From positions 198,190-262,189 of the forward strand of contig NZ_CP060245.1 in the NCBI RefSeq assembly GCF_014252455.1: 64,000 nucleotides of DNA, given 5' to 3'. The translations under genes and the position numbers were made by a program. The stretch is from Blattabacterium cuenoti (GTDB taxonomy: Bacteria; Bacteroidota; Bacteroidia; Flavobacteriales; Blattabacteriaceae). Below are positions 17,994 to 26,597 of this stretch, piece by piece (positions within the stretch are counted from its first letter, which is position 1; the number at the start of each line of letters is the position of its first letter). The notes beneath the pieces were generated by a model, which had not been told where the DNA came from, made no database searches, and saw only the letters and a list, made by a program, of their open reading frames with translations.

Positions 17994-18505
17994 ATGAAAA
18001 TTATTTTAATTGGATATATGGGATGTGGAAAAACAACTATAGGAAAAATTTTATCTAAAAAAATTAAATGGAATTTTTATGATTTAGATGAAATACTCGT
18101 AAAAAATCAAAAAAGTTCTATTTTGGATATTTTTAAAAAAAAAGGAGAAAAGTCTTTTAGAAAAATAGAACATTTTATTCTTAAAAAAATTTTAAAAAAA
18201 AAAAAAAATATATTTTATCTGTAGGAGGGGGAACACCTTGTTATCAAGGTAACATGAATTTATTAAATAAAGTATCTAAAACTTTTTATCTACACACAAA
18301 TATTTATACTTTATATAAAAGATTATCTACAGAAAAAAAAAAAAGACCATTAATAGCTCATTTATCCAAAAAAAAATTATTTAAATTTATTATGAGACAT
18401 TTATCAGAAAGAATCTTTTTTTATGAAAAATCTTTTAAAAAAATTAATATAAATGGAAAATCAGAAAATGATATAGTTCAAGAAATTATAAAATTTATTT
18501 TATGA
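17994..18505 (+). CDS. aroK: Shikimate kinase, frame broken in a 15-A tract
   Basis: Phosphorylates shikimate in the route to chorismate, which feeds the trp operon and aroA here. The gene is read in two frames. The first (from 17994, stop at 18224) has the Walker A motif GYMGCGKTTIGK, DLDE and FRKIE. The second carries SVGGGTPC, the substrate-binding glycine loop, then the lid region (KRLSTEKKKRPL) and the C-terminal helices to 18505. The join lies in 15 consecutive A at 18194-18208. Adding one A to the RNA, or removing two, restores about 170 residues, the normal length. No motif is lost, so it may still work through transcriptional slippage; otherwise it is a very young pseudogene. tilS overlaps its stop by 4 bases. 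Confidence 0.85.
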
Positions 18506-19848
18506 TCAAAAAATTGTCATCATCGTATGATTGTTTTTTTTTAGATAAAATTCTTAAAAGTTTTTCTATTAAAAATAAAAAAATTTGTATTGCTGTAAGC
18601 GGAGGAGTAGATAGTATGGTCCTTCTGAATTTATTTCTTCATCTTCCTATAAAAAAGTTGGGAGTAGCTCATTGTAATTTTAATTTACGAAAAAAAGAAT
18701 CTAATAAAGATGAATTATTTATAAAAAAATTTTGTTTTGAAAAAAAAATAGAATGTCATATTAAACGTTTTGATACTTTTAATTATTCTAAAAAATATAA
18801 ATTATCTATACAAATGTCTGCTAGAAAACTTAGATATGATTGGTTTAAAGAATTATTAAAAAATTATTCTTATGAATACCTAGCTTTAGGACATCATTTA
18901 AATGATTCTATAGAAACTTTTTTTCTTAATCTAATAAGAGGGACAGGAATTAAAGGATTATTAGGAATAACTAAAAAAAATGGAAAATTTATTCGACCTC
19001 TTTATTCTTTTACTAAAAAAGAAATTTTAAATTATGCTAATTTTAATAAAATTAAATGGAGAATAGACAAGAGTAATCAAGAAAATAAATATTTAAGAAA
19101 TAAAATTCGTTTAGTTATATCTAATATCTCATCTTACATCCATAATGGATTTAAAAAAAGTATAAAATTACTTCATAAAGAAAATTATTTAATAGAAAAA
19201 AATATTATTAATATATATAAAAAAATTACAATAGAAAAAAAATATTATCCTTTTTTTTTTTGGAAAATAGAATATAAAAAAATAAAAAATTTAGAACCAT
19301 TATCTTTATATTTATTTAAATTATTTTTTCCATATGGATTTAATAATATAAAAAATTTAAAAAATTTTTTTAATGCACAATCTGGAAAACAATTAATTTC
19401 AAAAAATTATCGTATTATTAATAATAGGAATCATTGGATTGTAATAAAAAAAAATCAATTATTTAAAAATAAAAAAAAAATTTATATTATTCCTAATATT
19501 AAATTTAATACTATTTCATTGCCTATTAATATTAAATTTTTTTTTAATATAAAAAAAGAAAATATAGAAAATAGTATAAATATGTCATTGATAGATTTTA
19601 ATAAAATTCAATTTCCTTTACAATTAAGAACTTGGAAAAAAGGAGATTTTTTTTTCCCTTTAAATATGAAAGGGAAAAAAAAACTAAGTAAATATTATAA
19701 AGAAAAAAAATTTTCTTTATTAGAAAAAGAACAAACTTGGTTATTAATAAATGGAAATGGATATATTATTTTTGTTATAGGATATCGTTTAGATAATCGA
19801 TTTAAAGTGACAAAAAATACTAAAAAAATATTAGGAATAAAAATATAA
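18502..19848 (+). CDS. tilS: tRNA(Ile)-lysidine synthase
   Basis: ATP-dependent enzyme that converts C34 of tRNA-Ile(CAU) to lysidine, so that AUA codons can be read; this is essential in an AT-rich genome. The 448 residues begin with the PP-loop ICIAVSGGVDSMVLL (about residues 28-42) and contain LALGHHLNDSIETFFLNLIRG. The C-terminal substrate-binding region has LRTWKKGDFFFPL, GKKKLSKYYKEKK and the end domain IGYRLDNRFKV. It is translationally coupled to aroK (ATGA overlap). Confidence 0.95.
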   Translation: MIKKLSSSYDCFFLDKILKSFSIKNKKICIAVSGGVDSMVLLNLFLHLPIKKLGVAHCNFNLRKKESNKDELFIKKFCFEKKIECHIKRFDTFNYSKKYKLSIQMSARKLRYDWFKELLKNYSYEYLALGHHLNDSIETFFLNLIRGTGIKGLLGITKKNGKFIRPLYSFTKKEILNYANFNKIKWRIDKSNQENKYLRNKIRLVISNISSYIHNGFKKSIKLLHKENYLIEKNIINIYKKITIEKKYYPFFFWKIEYKKIKNLEPLSLYLFKLFFPYGFNNIKNLKNFFNAQSGKQLISKNYRIINNRNHWIVIKKNQLFKNKKKIYIIPNIKFNTISLPINIKFFFNIKKENIENSINMSLIDFNKIQFPLQLRTWKKGDFFFPLNMKGKKKLSKYYKEKKFSLLEKEQTWLLINGNGYIIFVIGYRLDNRFKVTKNTKKILGIKI

Positions 19849-19903
19849 TTCATTAATTATCCTTAAGTTTTATAAAAAATTTTTTTTATATTTTAATTTA
19901 TAT

Positions 19904-20971
19904 ATGATGAAAATACATAATTTTAATGCAGGCCCTTCTATTTTACCTAAACAAGTAATTCAACAATCAGCTAAATCTGTCATTAATTACAATAAAACTG
20001 GATTATCTTTACTTGAAATTTCTCATAGAAGTAATCATTTTATAGAAATAATAGAAAAAACAACATCTTTAGTAAAACGTGTCATGAATTTAAATGAGGA
20101 ATATTCAATTTTATTTCTTCAAGGAGGTGCTACATTACAATTTACCATGGTACCATATAATTTAATGAAAAATAAAGCTGCTTATTTAGATACAGGAATA
20201 TGGGCAAATAAAGCTATTAAAGAAGCAAAAAACTTTGGAAAAGTAAAAATTCTTTTTTCAGGTAAAGAAAACAATTATTCATTTATATCTAAAAATTATA
20301 AAATTCCAAATCAAGTTGATTATTTTCATTGTACTTCTAATAATACTATTGTTGGAACACAAATGAATTTTTTTCCTAAAACATCTATTCCTATAGTTTG
20401 TGATATGTCTTCTGATATTTTTAGTAGAAAATTAAATTTTTGTCAATTTAGTTTAATTTATGCTTCTGCACAAAAAAATGTTAGTTCTGCAGGAATGACG
20501 ATTGTGATAATTAAAAAAAAAATTTTAGATAAAATAAAAAAAAAAATACCATCTTACTTAGATTATAAAATTCATATAAAAAATAATAGTATTTTAAATA
20601 CTCCAAATGTTTTTTCTATTTATACTTCTATGTTAACTTTAGAATGGATAGAAAAAAAAGGAGGACTTTCTATTTTAGAAATAGAAAATAAAAAAAAATC
20701 TCAATTATTATATGAAGAAATAGATCGTAATAACTTTTTTGAAAATAAAATTCAAAAAAAAGATCGTTCAAATATGAATGTTACCTTTTTTTTAAAAAAA
20801 AAATATTTAGAAAATGAATTTAATAATATGTGTAAAAAAGAAAATATAGTGGGATTAAAAGGACATAGATCATTCGGTGGATATCGTGCTAGTATATATA
20901 ATGCCCTACCATTAGAAAGTGTTCAATTTTTAATTGAAAAAATGAAAAAATTTGAAAAAAAATTTTCATAA
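19904..20971 (+). CDS. serC: Phosphoserine aminotransferase
   Basis: PLP enzyme converting 3-phosphohydroxypyruvate to phosphoserine. The 355 residues match the family. The N terminus HNFNAGPSILP is diagnostic. LFLQGGATLQFTMVP binds the cofactor phosphate. The PLP lysine is in YASAQKNVSSAGMT, and the C-terminal GLKGHRSFGGYRASIYNA is also conserved. A second Met at 19907 is an alternative start. The next gene starts 7 bases after the stop. Confidence 0.96.
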   Translation: MMKIHNFNAGPSILPKQVIQQSAKSVINYNKTGLSLLEISHRSNHFIEIIEKTTSLVKRVMNLNEEYSILFLQGGATLQFTMVPYNLMKNKAAYLDTGIWANKAIKEAKNFGKVKILFSGKENNYSFISKNYKIPNQVDYFHCTSNNTIVGTQMNFFPKTSIPIVCDMSSDIFSRKLNFCQFSLIYASAQKNVSSAGMTIVIIKKKILDKIKKKIPSYLDYKIHIKNNSILNTPNVFSIYTSMLTLEWIEKKGGLSILEIENKKKSQLLYEEIDRNNFFENKIQKKDRSNMNVTFFLKKKYLENEFNNMCKKENIVGLKGHRSFGGYRASIYNALPLESVQFLIEKMKKFEKKFS

Positions 20972-20978
20972 TAAAATA

Positions 20979-21638
20979 ATGAATCAAATTCAACATCGTT
21001 TTTTTTCTATAAAAAAAAATATTCCTAAACATATCACAATTGTCGTTGTAACTAAAAATCAAACTATTTCTTCTATAGAAAAATTATATGAAATAGGACA
21101 TAGAGACTTTGGGGAAAATTATGTACAAGAAATTATTAAAAAATATAAAAAATTGCCAAAGGATATTCGTTGGCATATGATAGGAAACATTCAAAGTAAT
21201 AAATTAAAATATATCGCTCCTTTTATTTACTTAATTCATAGTATTCAAAAAATTAAACATATTCAAATTCTTAATAAAGAAGCTATTAAATATAATCGGA
21301 AAATACATTGTCTTTTACAAATAAAAATTTGTAATGAAAAAAATAAATCTGGAATTACAAAAAAAAATGCAGATGAAATATTAGAAAATAAAAATTATCA
21401 AAATATGACAAATGTAAAAATATTAGGATTAATGGGGATGGCTTCTTTATCTGTAAAAAAAGATATTAAAAAAATACATAATGAATTTAATTATTTAAAT
21501 AAAACATATAATCAATATAAAAAAAAATATCACCATTATATTCTTTCTATGGGAATGAGTAGAGATTATGATATAGCTTTAGATTATGGAACTACGACCA
21601 TTCGATTAGGAACTTCTATTTTTGGAATAAAAAATTAA
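20979..21638 (+). CDS. YggS/PLPBP-family PLP homeostasis protein
   Basis: Single-domain alanine-racemase-like barrel proteins of this family bind PLP and affect vitamin B6 and amino-acid balance, without clear catalysis. From the ATG at 20979 the protein has 219 residues; an in-frame ATG at 20952 would overlap serC by 20 bases. The PLP lysine is in VVVTKNQTI, followed by GENYVQE, WHMIGNIQSNK, the IHSIQ strand, LGLMGMASL and the phosphate-binding SMGMSRDYDIAL. It ends one base from the trpA stop on the opposite strand. Confidence 0.92.
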   Translation: MNQIQHRFFSIKKNIPKHITIVVVTKNQTISSIEKLYEIGHRDFGENYVQEIIKKYKKLPKDIRWHMIGNIQSNKLKYIAPFIYLIHSIQKIKHIQILNKEAIKYNRKIHCLLQIKICNEKNKSGITKKNADEILENKNYQNMTNVKILGLMGMASLSVKKDIKKIHNEFNYLNKTYNQYKKKYHHYILSMGMSRDYDIALDYGTTTIRLGTSIFGIKN

Positions 21639-21639
21639 A

Positions 21640-22410
21640 TTATAATATAATAGAATTTATATATTTTATAATACATTTTTTTAATGTTTTTTCATTTAAA
21701 GATTGAATAAATGAACTACCAATAATTCCTCCATTCGCATATTGACATGCTAATTCAAAAGTTTTTTTATCTCTAATTCCAAAACCAATTAATTTAGGAA
21801 TACGTAAAGATAATTTTTGTATTTTTTTAAAAAATAATATTTGTTCTTTTCCAAAGAATATATTTTTTCCTGTTACAGAATTAGAAGATACTAAATATAA
21901 AAAACCATCTGTTATTTTACTTAATTGTAAAATTCTATTTTTATCAGTTTTTGGAGTAATTAAAAAAATCATAGATAATAAATATTTTTTAAATATTTTT
22001 TTATATTTTTTTATAAAAATAGAAACCGGCATATCTGGAAATATCAATCCGGATACACCTATTTTTTTACATTTTTTTAAAAATTTTTCCTCTCCAAATT
22101 TATAAAATTGATTATAATATCCCATAATAATTATTGGTTTTTTTATTTTATTTTTAATTTTTTTTATTATTAAAAATAATAAAGTAATATTCATTCCATT
22201 TTTTAATGAAATTTGATTACTATTTTGAATAACTATTCCATCAGCTAAAGGATCCGAATAAGGAAGTCCGATTTCTATCAAATCTACATAAGGATGATCT
22301 TGCAAAGATAAAAGTATTTTTTCTATACTATCTATAGTAGGATATCCTGCTGTAAAATATATACATAATATATTTTTTTTTATATTAAATAATGTATGTA
22401 TTTTATTCAT
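21640..22410 (-). CDS. trpA: Tryptophan synthase alpha chain
   Basis: Cleaves indole-glycerol phosphate and channels indole to TrpB. The 256 residues match the family. The catalytic Glu and Asp are in the motif LIEIGLPYSDPLADG. LIFPDMPVS and the phosphate loop IGFGIRDKKT, then GGIIGSSF, also fit. It is the last gene of the trp operon and overlaps trpB by 8 bases. Confidence 0.96.
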   Translation of the reverse strand: MNKIHTLFNIKKNILCIYFTAGYPTIDSIEKILLSLQDHPYVDLIEIGLPYSDPLADGIVIQNSNQISLKNGMNITLLFLIIKKIKNKIKKPIIIMGYYNQFYKFGEEKFLKKCKKIGVSGLIFPDMPVSIFIKKYKKIFKKYLLSMIFLITPKTDKNRILQLSKITDGFLYLVSSNSVTGKNIFFGKEQILFFKKIQKLSLRIPKLIGFGIRDKKTFELACQYANGGIIGSSFIQSLNEKTLKKCIIKYINSIIL

Positions 22411-23584
22411 AAGAAATAAATTTTTGATAAACGTCCATATCCTTATCTCCTCTACCTGATAAATTTAAAATTACGATATCATCTCTATTAAATATTATTT
22501 TTTTTAATGCAACTAATGCATGAGCACTTTCTAATGCAGGAATAATTCCTTCAGATCGTATTAATTCAATTCCAGATTTTATTGCTTCTTCATCTGTAGC
22601 ATGTAAAAAATTGACACGTTTTTTTAAAAATAAATTAGCATGCATAGGGCCTATTCCTGGATAATCTAATCCAGCAGATATAGAATATGCAGGAAGTACT
22701 TGACCATCTTTATCTTGTAAAAGAAGAGTTTTGCTACCATGTAAAATCCCTTTAGAACCACAATAAGTAGTAGCTGCTGTTTTTTTTGTATGAACACCTA
22801 AACCTGCAGCTTCTACTGCTATTAAATTAACTAATTTTTTATCTAAAAAATGATAAAAAGCACCAGCAGCATTACTTCCTCCTCCTATACAAGCAATTAC
22901 ATAATTAGGAAAATGACGCCCTTCTTTTTTTTTTAATTGTATTTTAATTTCTTCACTAATAATAGATTGGAAATCAGCAACCATTTGAGGATATGGATGT
23001 GGACCAACAGTCGAGCCTATTAAATAATAACTTTCTGGATTATTTATCCAATAACGAATAGCGTCATTTACTGCATCTTTTAATGTTTGTTCTCCATTTA
23101 TCACAGGCATAACTTGAGCTCCAAGAGATTTCATTTTTATTACATTAGATAATTGACGATTCATATCTTTTTTTCCCATAAAAATAATACATTTTAAATT
23201 CATTAAAGCGCAAATAGTAGAAGTAGCGACTCCATGTTGTCCAGCACCTGTTTCTGCAATAATTGTTTTTTTACCTAATTTTTTAGCTAATAATGTTTGA
23301 CCTATAGTATTATTAATTTTATGTGATCCTGTATGGTTTAAATCTTCTCTTTTTAAATAAATTTTAGCTTTATATTTTTCTGAATATTTTTTACAAAAAA
23401 ATAAAGGAGTAGGTCTTCCTGCATAATTTTGTAAAATATCTTTAAATTTTTTTTTAAAAATAGAGGTCTGTATAATTTTTTTATAATTACATTGTAATTC
23501 TTTTATATTATTATATAACATTTCAGGAATAAATGTTCCTCCAAATTCATTATAATATCCATTTTTATCTACAAAAAATTTCAT
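22403..23584 (-). CDS. trpB: Tryptophan synthase beta chain
   Basis: PLP enzyme joining indole and serine. The 393 residues match the family. GRPTPLFFCKKYSEK is at the N terminus. The PLP lysine is in HTGSHKINNTIGQ, with AETGAGQHGVATS, the cofactor-phosphate loop CIGGGSNAAG, and the C-terminal NLSGRGDKD. It overlaps trpF by 4 bases (ATGA) and trpA by 8 bases, giving tight coupling. Confidence 0.97.
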   Translation of the reverse strand: MKFFVDKNGYYNEFGGTFIPEMLYNNIKELQCNYKKIIQTSIFKKKFKDILQNYAGRPTPLFFCKKYSEKYKAKIYLKREDLNHTGSHKINNTIGQTLLAKKLGKKTIIAETGAGQHGVATSTICALMNLKCIIFMGKKDMNRQLSNVIKMKSLGAQVMPVINGEQTLKDAVNDAIRYWINNPESYYLIGSTVGPHPYPQMVADFQSIISEEIKIQLKKKEGRHFPNYVIACIGGGSNAAGAFYHFLDKKLVNLIAVEAAGLGVHTKKTAATTYCGSKGILHGSKTLLLQDKDGQVLPAYSISAGLDYPGIGPMHANLFLKKRVNFLHATDEEAIKSGIELIRSEGIIPALESAHALVALKKIIFNRDDIVILNLSGRGDKDMDVYQKFISYE

Positions 23585-24213
23585 AATTTTCTTATTTTTT
23601 TGATAAAAATATTTATATTTTTATTATTTTTTTTTCCTGGTAAAATTTCAAATTTACTATTAATATCAATTCCAAACATTTTAGAATGAGAATAAAAAAA
23701 AGTTTTAATTTTATCAATATCTTCTATTCCAATTCCTCCACTTAAAAAAAATGGAGTATCCCAATGATATTCATATAATTTATCCCAATTAAATTTTTTT
23801 CCACTTCCTCCAAAAATTGTAGTTTTAGTATCAAATAGAAAATAATTACATAAATTAAGATAATCCTTAATTTCTTTAAAAGAAAAACCATTATCAATTC
23901 TAAAAGATTTAATTAATTTTAATCCTTTTTTTATAAGATTTTCACAATAAAAGGGACTTTCCGTTCCATGTAATTGAATAAAATCTAATTTTTGTTTTTT
24001 ACTAATTTTTAATATATTTTCTTTTGATTCATTAACAAAAACACCAGTTTTAAATATTTTTTTTGGAATTTTTGGAAGTAAAAAATCATAACCTACAAAT
24101 CTTGGGGAATGAGGATAAAAAATAAAACCTATAAAATCAGGAAATAAATTAGAAATATTTTTAATATGAAATTTCATTCCACATATTTTGATTTTTAATA
24201 ATTTTAATTTCAT
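23581..24213 (-). CDS. trpF: Phosphoribosylanthranilate isomerase
   Basis: Tryptophan step 3. The 210-residue TIM barrel has the catalytic Cys in KIKICGMK, then FIFYPHSPRF, LDFIQLHGTES, FLFDTKTTIFGGSGKKF and FFLSGGIGIEDI. The catalytic Asp is in LFDTKT. It stands as a separate gene, not fused to trpC. It starts 17 bases after trpC and overlaps trpB by 4 bases. Confidence 0.95.
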   Translation of the reverse strand: MKLKLLKIKICGMKFHIKNISNLFPDFIGFIFYPHSPRFVGYDFLLPKIPKKIFKTGVFVNESKENILKISKKQKLDFIQLHGTESPFYCENLIKKGLKLIKSFRIDNGFSFKEIKDYLNLCNYFLFDTKTTIFGGSGKKFNWDKLYEYHWDTPFFLSGGIGIEDIDKIKTFFYSHSKMFGIDINSKFEILPGKKNNKNINIFIKKIRKL

Positions 24214-24230
24214 CTTTTAATTGAAAAATT

Positions 24231-25025
24231 TTAAACATTATAATTTTTTAATATATTAATCATATTTTTACAACTATTTCCAGGATTTTTAGTATTCATA
24301 AAATTAGTTCCAATTAAAAAACCTTTAAATCCTTTTTTTCGTAAATACAATATTTTTTTAGGATTAGAAATTCCACTTTCTGCTATTTTTATATAATGAT
24401 TAGGAATTTTTTTTGATAATTTTAAACAATTATTAGTATTAACAATAAAATTTCGTAAATTTCTATTATTAATTCCTATTATATTTGATGAATCATCAAA
24501 TAATTTATCAATTTCTTTTTCACTATGAATTTCTATAATAACTTCTAAATCTAAATTTTTAGCCAAAATAGAAAAATTTTTTATTTCTTTTTTAGAAAGA
24601 ATTTCTGTTATTAATAAAATAACATCTGCTCCTAAAGATTTAGATTCTATAATTTGATATTCATTAATAATAAAATCTTTTCTTAATAATGGTAAAGAAA
24701 CTATTGAATGAGTATTTGACAAATATTGATCTTTTCCATCAAAAAAATAATTATCCGTTATAATAGATATTCCACAAGCTCCAGCTTTTTCATAATCTTT
24801 AACTACTTTTTGATAAGAAACTGTTGTATTAATTATTCCTACAGAAGGAGATTTACGCTTAAATTCTGCAATAATTCCAGTTTTACTTTTTTTAAGATTT
24901 TTAATTAAAGAACGACCTTTTTTTTTAAAAAAAATTCTTTTTTCTAATTTAGAAATAGGAAAATATTCCTTTTTTTTAGAAATTTCTTTTTTTTTTATAT
25001 AAATAATTTTATCAAGAATATTCAT
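24231..25025 (-). CDS. trpC: Indole-3-glycerol phosphate synthase
   Basis: Ring-closing step 4 of tryptophan synthesis. The 264 residues show the catalytic Lys and Glu region IIAEFKRKSPSVG, GISIITDNYFF, PLLRKDFIINEYQI, VIIEIHSEKE, IIGINNRNLRNF and IAESGISNP. It overlaps trpD by 4 bases and is followed by trpF after 17 bases. Confidence 0.96.
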   Translation of the reverse strand: MNILDKIIYIKKKEISKKKEYFPISKLEKRIFFKKKGRSLIKNLKKSKTGIIAEFKRKSPSVGIINTTVSYQKVVKDYEKAGACGISIITDNYFFDGKDQYLSNTHSIVSLPLLRKDFIINEYQIIESKSLGADVILLITEILSKKEIKNFSILAKNLDLEVIIEIHSEKEIDKLFDDSSNIIGINNRNLRNFIVNTNNCLKLSKKIPNHYIKIAESGISNPKKILYLRKKGFKGFLIGTNFMNTKNPGNSCKNMINILKNYNV

Positions 25026-26017
25026 AAACTTAATAAATTTTTTAAAATATTTTTTGCTTTTCCACTTTTTAAAGAATATTTTGCTTTATCATAATTAGTT
25101 TCAATGGTATCTGTATTTAATAAACATAAAGCAAATGTAGCATTTATTAATGCTACTTCATTTTGGGCAAAAGTTCCTTCTCCAGATAAAATATTTATTA
25201 ATATTCGTGTATTTTCTTCTGTATTTTTTCCTCCTTTTAATTCTTTAGGATTAATTTTTTTTTTACCTAATTCTTCTACAGAATAGAATCTTTCTTCTTT
25301 TGAAGTATAACATTTTATATCACTCGTTAATGTTATTTCATCATAACCATCTAAACTATGAATAATTGCATAATTTTTATTAGTATTTTGATATATGTAA
25401 GAATACATTCTAGCTAATTCTAAATTATTTACACCTAATAATTGATTTCTTGGATTACATGGATTAAGTAATGGACCTAATGTATTAAAAATAGTTCTAA
25501 AACCTAATTCTTTTCTTTCGTCAGAAATAATATCTAAAACAGGATGAAATATCGGGGCATGTAAATAACAAAAACCTACTGTTTCTAATTGTTTTCTTAA
25601 ATTTTCTTCTTTATTTGTAAATGTATATCCTAAATTTTTTAAAATATTAGAAGATCCTGTTTGAGAAGAAAAACCAAAACTTCCATGTTTAATTACTTTT
25701 TCTCCGGTACCAGCTACTATAAAACAAGCTATAGTTGAAATATTAAAAGTATTTTTTCCATCTCCACCTGTTCCTACTATATCAATAGCATTAAATTCCG
25801 TTAAATTTATTGGAATACATAAATCCATAAAAGCTTGTTTAAACCCCTTAATTTCCTCTAAAGAAGGTTTTCTAAAATTATACATCATTGCCATGACTAT
25901 AGCTTGAGTTGGATTTATTTTTCCTTTATATAAATCTATTAAAAGATTTTTTGCTTCTTTTTTTGTAAGTATTTTTTCTTCTAAAAATAAAGAATGAAGG
26001 ATATTGTTCATAATCAT
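25022..26017 (-). CDS. trpD: Anthranilate phosphoribosyltransferase
   Basis: Transfers the phosphoribosyl group of PRPP to anthranilate. The 331 residues match the family. The PRPP-binding glycine loop is IVGTGGDGKNTFNIST (about residue 79), then KHGSFGFSSQTGSSNIL, FRTIFNTLGPLLNP and GYDEITLTS. It starts 1 base after the trpG stop; a second Met at 26011 is an alternative start. It is not fused to trpG. Confidence 0.97.
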   Translation of the reverse strand: MIMNNILHSLFLEEKILTKKEAKNLLIDLYKGKINPTQAIVMAMMYNFRKPSLEEIKGFKQAFMDLCIPINLTEFNAIDIVGTGGDGKNTFNISTIACFIVAGTGEKVIKHGSFGFSSQTGSSNILKNLGYTFTNKEENLRKQLETVGFCYLHAPIFHPVLDIISDERKELGFRTIFNTLGPLLNPCNPRNQLLGVNNLELARMYSYIYQNTNKNYAIIHSLDGYDEITLTSDIKCYTSKEERFYSVEELGKKKINPKELKGGKNTEENTRILINILSGEGTFAQNEVALINATFALCLLNTDTIETNYDKAKYSLKSGKAKNILKNLLSL

Positions 26018-26018
26018 T

Positions 26019-26591
26019 TTATATTTTCAACCAATTTTCTATAATTTTTTCTCCATATGGAGTTAAAATAGATTCTGGATGAAATTGTACTCCACGTACA
26101 TCATAAAATTTATGACGTAATGCCATAATTTCTCCTTTTTCTCCAATGGCCGTAATTTTTAAATTTTTAGGAAAATGATTGGGAGATATAATCCAGGAAT
26201 GATAACGTCCAACTTGTATTTTTTTTGGTATTTTTTTAAAAATTGATTCTTTTGAATCTACAATTTTTATTAAACTAGCTATTCCATGATATACATTTTT
26301 AGTATTTAAAAGAGTAGCACCAAAGACTTCCCCTATAGCTTGTTGACCTAAACAAACTCCTAAAATACTTTTAGTAGATGCATATTTTTTTACTAAAGGT
26401 TTTAAAATATGAGCTTCATCAGGAATTCCAGGTCCTGGAGAAAGAATAATTTTATTATATTTTTCAATATCAGAAAGTTTAATTACATTATTTCTATAAA
26501 CTTGTATAGTATTTTTAGTTAATTTTTTTACAATATGAACAAGATTATATGTGAAAGAATCATAATTATCTAATATTAATATTTTATTCAT
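26019..26591 (-). CDS. trpG: Anthranilate synthase, glutamine amidotransferase subunit
   Basis: Supplies ammonia to TrpE. The 190 residues have NYDSFTYNLVH at the N terminus, the loop LSPGPGIPDEA, the nucleophile Cys in LGVCLGQQAIGE, and the His-Glu pair in VQFHPESILTPYG. It sits 6 bases after trpE and 1 base before trpD. Confidence 0.97.
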   Translation of the reverse strand: MNKILILDNYDSFTYNLVHIVKKLTKNTIQVYRNNVIKLSDIEKYNKIILSPGPGIPDEAHILKPLVKKYASTKSILGVCLGQQAIGEVFGATLLNTKNVYHGIASLIKIVDSKESIFKKIPKKIQVGRYHSWIISPNHFPKNLKITAIGEKGEIMALRHKFYDVRGVQFHPESILTPYGEKIIENWLKI

Positions 26592-26597
26592 ATAATT

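Noticed and set aside
24726-24908. Small plus-strand frame inside trpC, and similar ones at 25104-25286, 36816-37067 (minus), 39462-39668, 43657-43863, 45375-45626 (minus), 57531-57728 (minus), 61455-61751 (minus) and 62855-63091 (minus).
   Set aside because: All lie antisense to well-supported genes and have low-complexity products with no recognisable family.
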